This document shows, piece by piece, positions 18,351-22,371 of a stretch of 22,371 bases of DNA (the first letter of the stretch is position 1; every line of letters begins with the position of its first letter). The stretch lies in the NCBI GenBank assembly GCA_000226015.1, contig JH152947.1, positions 7,939-30,309 of the forward strand, given 5' to 3'. A model generated the notes under the pieces. That model searched no databases. It was not told the origin of the DNA and was given only the letters and a program-made list of their open reading frames with translations. The stretch comes from Mnemiopsis leidyi (taxonomy: Eukaryota > Ctenophora > Tentaculata > Lobata > Bolinopsidae). Position numbers and translations under genes: made by a program.

Positions 18351-18480
18351 TGACGCGTTACGCGACGTGACGTGCAAGTGCGCGCGCGACCGTCGCGCGG
18401 ATAGATAGTGTGCGATTTCAATTTATAATTTATCGTGTGACGCTGTGATACGTGTAAAAATATTTACGCGCCTTACAAAC
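18351..18480. other. CpG-rich patch in AT-rich DNA
   Basis: The patch contains GACGCGTTACGCGACGTGAC, GTGCGCGCGCGACC and a small CGCGCGA-CCG-TCGCGCG palindrome. No open frame or promoter motif accompanies it. Confidence 0.5.
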
Positions 18481-18551
18481 TGCATACAGCTCTTCCTGGT
18501 GTTGATCGGAATGGCCTTAACAAAAGCGTGGCCAGTTTTTCAGTCACAACT

Positions 18552-19030
18552 CACATCAAAAAAAATTTGGGGTTAAGTACCGTTGCGTGGCCAGTAATCT
18601 CCTGATCGTGATGGAATAAATTTTTAAGAAAATGGGTGTGTCATACGCACAAGAATCGGGAAAAACTATTTTGACCGTATAAGGGTATGTCCCCCTTCTC
18701 TTCCTAATATGGTCTGCCTTCGTCACCATCGAAGGTGTATAAACACCTTCGATTTCCAGAAATTTACTAATATTTGTCAGTATTTGTAATTTATTTTCGA
18801 TAACCTGGTTCAGTTTTCAGTGTTCGATTCTGATGAAGCTGTTGTAACAGGGAAATTGATCTATCTGCAGTATTTCGTTCTCCATTCATTAACCAACTGT
18901 TTTATTCGTGCAACTACTTGACAAGAACTATTCATATTTAATCAGTTACCATGCGGCTTAATTCATACCATCGTGATCAGGAGGTCACTGGCTACACAAC
19001 AGTACTTAACCCCAATTTTTTTGATGTGTG
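18552..19030. mobile_element. Non-autonomous DNA transposon-like element, 479 bp
   Basis: The left end 18552-18614 and the right end 18968-19030 form inverted repeats of about 62 bp that agree at most positions. Both read CACATCAAAAAAA outermost, then GGGGTTAAGTAC, GGCCAGT/AGCCAGT and CTCCTGATC. Inside is an 11-bp perfect hairpin, ATCGAAGGTGT-ATAA-ACACCTTCGAT, at 18728-18753. There is no transposase frame. It abuts the 61-bp tandem repeat directly on its right. Confidence 0.75.
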
Positions 19031-19252
19031 TAATTCCTTCACAAAGTCTCTGTCTATAACGGGGAACATCCCCTGAGTCCTCTAATGTGTGCAATTCCTT
19101 CAAAAAGTCTCTGTCTATAACAGAGAACATCCCCTGAGTCCTCTAATAAGTGCAATTCCTTCACAAAGTCTCTGTCTATAACAGGGAACATCCCCTCAGT
19201 CCTCTAATGTGTGCAATTCCTTAACAAAGTCTCTGTCTATAACAGAGAACAG
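19025..19252. repeat. 61-bp tandem repeat, about 3.7 copies
   Basis: AATTCCTT occurs at 19032, 19093, 19154 and 19215, exactly 61 bp apart. Each unit reads AAAGTCTCTGTCTATAAC, then GAACATCCCCTGAGTCCTCT with one or two changes. The first unit starts within the right end of the neighbouring inverted-repeat element. Confidence 0.9.
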
Positions 19253-19826
19253 TACCTGGTCAGACAATAGACTTGAGCCAACATGACGGATGAAGCTTTA
19301 TGCCATTGTGTAATTCGTGAAGTATTTAAGTGAAGTATCATATAATTACACACAGAGATGTGGAACATGTGAAAATAGATGTTAAAAGGAACTAACACTG
19401 GCGTCAGAGACAAGGTGCTGGGTGTGATGACTAGAGTAGACAGTGCAGGAAGGAGGTATAGTGTCCCACCCCAGAATATCGTGTGTACCGCTACTTTCAG
19501 GGCTTCCTTTATTAATCCTCTCATTTGGGTACCCTGAAATATACATAGTTGCTGCTTTAAGCATTAATTTACAGGGCTCCATTCAATCAGAATCAATGAT
19601 AAGAATTTGCTACGAAATCATATTTTCGGTAGCAATCAGAAATGGAGGCTTCCGAGATGTATCAGTAATTATAAAATTCAATTTTGCTCAATTTAGCTGT
19701 CGGCACCTCATAACATATTTTGAACTAATTTCATCTCAGTTCACCTATCACCTCATCATATGGTTTGATTACTTTTAAACGTATTGTTTATTAATTTTTT
19801 TTTCTAATATGTTTGGAAACATTTAT

Positions 19827-20445
19827 AGGGGTGATGAAGAGTGGCGCTCAAATAAGATCCTAGGATCGCTTGTCTGCTCTGTCAAGGACATAAAGAATCG
19901 TATATTTCTTGGAAATGTTGCTTTTAGCAAGTTTGAAAAAGTTTGGATGAAGAGCAAGATCTCTCTTCATGTGAAGATAAAAATCTACGAAGCACAAGTA
20001 GTATCAATTTTAATATACAACTGCAACTCCTGGGTTGCACCGCAAGCTTCTTTGAACGAACTTGATATAGCTCATCGTAAACACCTTTCGCAGTATCTTT
20101 AACATCAGGTGGCCTACAGGATTTATTAACAATGACACATTGTATGCTCGTTGTAATGTTATACCGTTATCTGTTAGAGTATCAAAGTTTCGTTGGAGAA
20201 TGCTTGGACATATCCTAAGAGGTCAAGAGGACTCGCCAGCATATCTATCCATGTTATTTGCTATTAATGCTGACAATTTTATGGTTGGAAGAAGGGGAAG
20301 ACCTCCTTTAAACTTATTAGATATATTAAGAAACGATTTGAGACGTAGAGATCTTGGCATACCAATTAGGAATATTACTGACTTTGAAGATCTTAGATAT
20401 TTGGCCTTAGATAGGATTGAATGGAAAAAGTTAGAAGATGAATAG
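19827..20445 (+). pseudogene. LINE reverse transcriptase C-terminal part, frameshifted
   Basis: The first frame (to 20102) carries KILGSLVCSVKDIKNRIFLG, IKIYEAQVVSILIYN and SWVAP, typical of the RT thumb in LINEs of aquatic invertebrates. The second frame continues with RWPTGFI, LYARCNVIPLSVRV, FRWRMLGHILR and GRRGRPPLNLL to the stop at 20445. The two frames are offset by one base. The change is best placed in the short T run at about 20087-20089, since the expected HLR-type residues and the RWPTGFI motif both follow if one T is ignored. No catalytic RT core or endonuclease is present. The copy is inactive by truncation alone. Confidence 0.85.
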
Positions 20446-20757
20446 AAAGCGCTTTCTTATCTTTTTTTTCGTGTTCTGATATCTATAAAGTACCTAGGAT
20501 GCTCTTGTAAAGAGATATTTCGTACTTTTAAAGATTCTTACTACTACTAATATGTTTTACTGGTGGGCCCATGCTTGTACAGGAGTGCTCCGGCACTCAA
20601 CACCTGTATTTTGGTGACCCACGAATCATTTGATTACATACATCTCTTAGCTTAGGCGTCCGAGAGCAATATTTATTTATTTAATTTTAATTTTGTAACT
20701 TTGTATGTAGTTGATTGATTTGGAAGATTTCAATAAACAAAATACTGTTCTTATTTA
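19827..20757 (+). mobile_element. 5'-truncated non-LTR retrotransposon (LINE) 3' end
   Basis: The coding tail of a LINE reverse transcriptase runs from about 19827 to 20445. It is followed by about 300 bp of 3' tail ending near AATAAA at 20732-20737. The 5' loss is typical of incomplete target-primed reverse transcription. No target-site duplication was found, and the exact 3' border is inferred from the poly(A)-like signal. Confidence 0.65.
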
Positions 20758-21956
20758 AACACTAGTAAATGCCAGCAAAGATTTGCGGTAAACTTTCTTG
20801 ATGCAATAACTTAATTTGGAGTGCCCTCACATACTCAGCAATTGGAAAAACCGCCTAACAAATTGTGACATTCAAAGCCTTGAAAGAGTTAACAACGTCG
20901 TGTCCGTCAAATTTTAGACAAAAAACCCGGCGAACGATAACAGCAAATTTCTGAAACGGAGCGACCTCGACGCCTCCTTAAAGTTTACCTATCTCCTAAA
21001 CACTTAACAGTCATGTAACAAATAAGATTTTGGCGTTTCACTCCGGGGTGCGAAACTTGCTCTGAGATCTAATCGAATTCCGCAACTCTCCATTGGCCAG
21101 TAGGACTATGATATCATAAACTCAAGCGTGATTCTCCTTCAACTAAGCTATGCACGCAATTTTATCAATAGACACTTGTTGATATAATGAAAAAATGAAA
21201 ATTAATCTACTTCTACCATATTTTCAAGCACACGACAGTTATAACCTTTTCTCTAAAAAACCAAATTCCTATCCTTCTTACTTTTCTCATAAAAACTCGT
21301 TTTTATCCGCACACCCGCAAACACACATTTTGGTTCTATAAGTAAGATACAGCACTTCGACTTAGATTTTCTTCCATAACATATCCATGAAATACTGTGT
21401 AACTTGATAAGACCTGCTTTATTGCTGATAAGAGGGGTCTGTATGCGAGAGCGAGGACTGAAAACAAGGCTGCTTCCTTGTGCACGCTGTGTAAATGCTG
21501 AAATTAGTACAATATGTGTTATCTAAATTGGATTCTTCCATAAAGAGGATAATCAGATATTCTCAAAACATCAAATGATAAATTATGAATGAAGCATGTC
21601 AGAAATCAGATGATTGGTCAATACTCCTAACTCTACTAGATAAACAAATAACGATTTAACTACCCCGTTATGAAGAGTCACATTGTGAAGAGTTACAAAA
21701 CATAAGATATATCCCAACAAATGTATCTCTTTAGCGACGTTTTCAGTGAGCACTAGTCTGAAATTACTCGTTAGAAACTGACATTAATGTTCCAAATCGT
21801 CATCGATTATTTGCGCTTCCGTCGCAGCTCATTCACAACAATTTAGTGAATTTATATCATTTATCAAACCTTATCAACAAATGAAAATATTATAATTGAC
21901 TATTCAATCAATCTTGATTATGATAAAATTCGATCTAACATAGAATAAAAACTTAC
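20758..21956. other. Non-coding stretch with candidate minus-strand exons
   Basis: No gene is secure. On the minus strand a splice-like site (GAGTAATTTCAG) at 21758 is followed in the phase needed by the first exon at 21957-22015 with LVLTENVAKEIHLLGYILCF. Another site (CTTGTTTTCAG) at about 21460 opens a frame of about 70 codons. Either could be the second exon; both are guesses. Confidence 0.3.
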
Positions 21957-22015
21957 TTTTTAGAAGGAACACTCGCTTGCTTAGGAAAGGACGAGGGTTT
22001 GAACTTTTTCGTCAT
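21957..22015 (-). CDS. Candidate first coding exon of an unknown gene
   Basis: The minus strand reads ATG at 22015 and encodes MTKKFKPSSFPKQASVPSK, then two bases, ending at a perfect GTAAGT donor (21956-21951). The peptide is basic and rich in S and P, with no signal peptide, as in a cytoplasmic or nuclear protein. An acceptor-like TTCCTCTCCTAG lies 55 bases upstream of the ATG. The gene would run leftward towards the LINE. I do not recognise the protein. Confidence 0.35.
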
Positions 22016-22292
22016 GACAGATTGGTGTTAAAACATTGACAATATTTTGTGGATTTGTTGTTACATAGTTCTAGGAGAGGAATTATATCAATAGCAATGT
22101 GAAATTGCATAGCAAGGTCTTTTTACGTGTGGTCATTGAAGCTAATATATATATATTAGTTCGTGAGTGTGTGTGCCTCATGAGTCATGAGTGTACATGT
22201 GGAGGCAAAGTGTGTTAGCCTATTAGAATAAGAATCAAATTTTGTAAATGTGGTATTTATCTTGTCCAATGTTGAGGTTGCAGTAGAGCTCC
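22016..22292. other. Non-coding end region
   Basis: No gene on the plus strand. CTAATATATATATATTAG near 22143-22160 is a self-complementary TA tract. The region may include the promoter of the candidate minus-strand gene that starts at 22015. Confidence 0.4.
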
Positions 22293-22313
22293 GTGTGTGT
22301 GTGTGTGTGTGTG

Positions 22314-22365
<52 letters not shown>
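22293..22365. repeat. (GT)n microsatellite
   Basis: About 36 GT dinucleotides with one slip (GTGTTGTG near 22313), running almost to the end of the window. Confidence 0.97.
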
Positions 22366-22367
<2 letters not shown>

Positions 22368-22371
22368 TTAG

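Larger units (their letters stand above)
15443..19826. other. Long gene-free stretch rich in palindromes
   Basis: No exon of the modular gene or any other gene could be supported. The stretch holds the GCGAAGC mini-hairpin pair (15583-15653), hairpins at 15925-15973, 15988-16010 and 16969-17017, a GGAATTCC inverted repeat (17678-17756), and a 144-bp inverted-repeat element (18003-18146). It also holds a CpG-rich patch (18351-18480), a 479-bp element (18552-19030) and a 61-bp tandem repeat. Open frames here cross repeats and show no domains. Confidence 0.55.

Noticed and set aside
19443-19778. 111-residue open frame before the LINE
   Set aside because: It is a low-complexity hydrophobic translation with no domain, and adjacent to repeats. 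It is not in frame with a LINE extension.

Overview
This is AT-rich eukaryotic nuclear DNA from an invertebrate animal. The signs are short GT-AG introns, secreted proteins built from animal extracellular modules (SRCR, ephrin-receptor-like GCC2/GCC3 and CCP/sushi), a TMEM39-like exon, the 3' end of a non-LTR retrotransposon, and many palindromic or tandem repeats. The retroelement tail resembles LINE proteins common in cnidarians and other aquatic invertebrates. Three genes have splice acceptors almost touching the start codon, which fits a lineage with spliced-leader trans-splicing (for example hydrozoans or tunicates). I cannot name the phylum or species from the sequence.

Layout. 1-1249: palindromes and tandem repeats. 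1254-1781, plus strand: signal peptide exon and one SRCR exon of a small secreted protein, with two candidate last exons downstream. 1782-5254: intron and intergenic DNA with hairpins, short repeats and one unexplained open stretch. 5263-6324, plus: an intact single-exon gene for a 353-residue secreted, cysteine-rich orphan protein. 6708-6950: a heptamer minisatellite. 7889-8087, minus: one exon with the pattern of TMEM39. 8870-11413: a tandem 1.25-kb duplication, very AT-rich inside, with an 11-N assembly gap in the second copy. 11603-11890: a 78-bp tandem repeat. 13057-15442, plus: six exons of a secreted modular protein (signal peptide, an unnamed domain of about 140 residues, two GCC2/GCC3 modules, two sushi modules), open at its 3' side. 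15480-18150: many short palindromes, including paired GCGAAGC mini-hairpins. 18552-19250: a 479-bp inverted-repeat element followed by a 61-bp tandem repeat. 19827-20450: a 5'-truncated LINE tail with one frameshift. 20451-22371: mostly non-coding, with a candidate first coding exon on the minus strand at 21957-22015 and a (GT)n microsatellite at the end.

The genes do not form a pathway that can be proved. The two modular genes share a plan: a signal peptide exon, then extracellular modules separated only by phase-1 introns. This is the usual form of recognition or adhesion proteins made by exon shuffling. The most useful observations are the acceptor next to every confident start codon on the plus strand, a palindromic repeat that supplies one of these acceptors, and the concentration of near-perfect palindromes in and after the modular gene.
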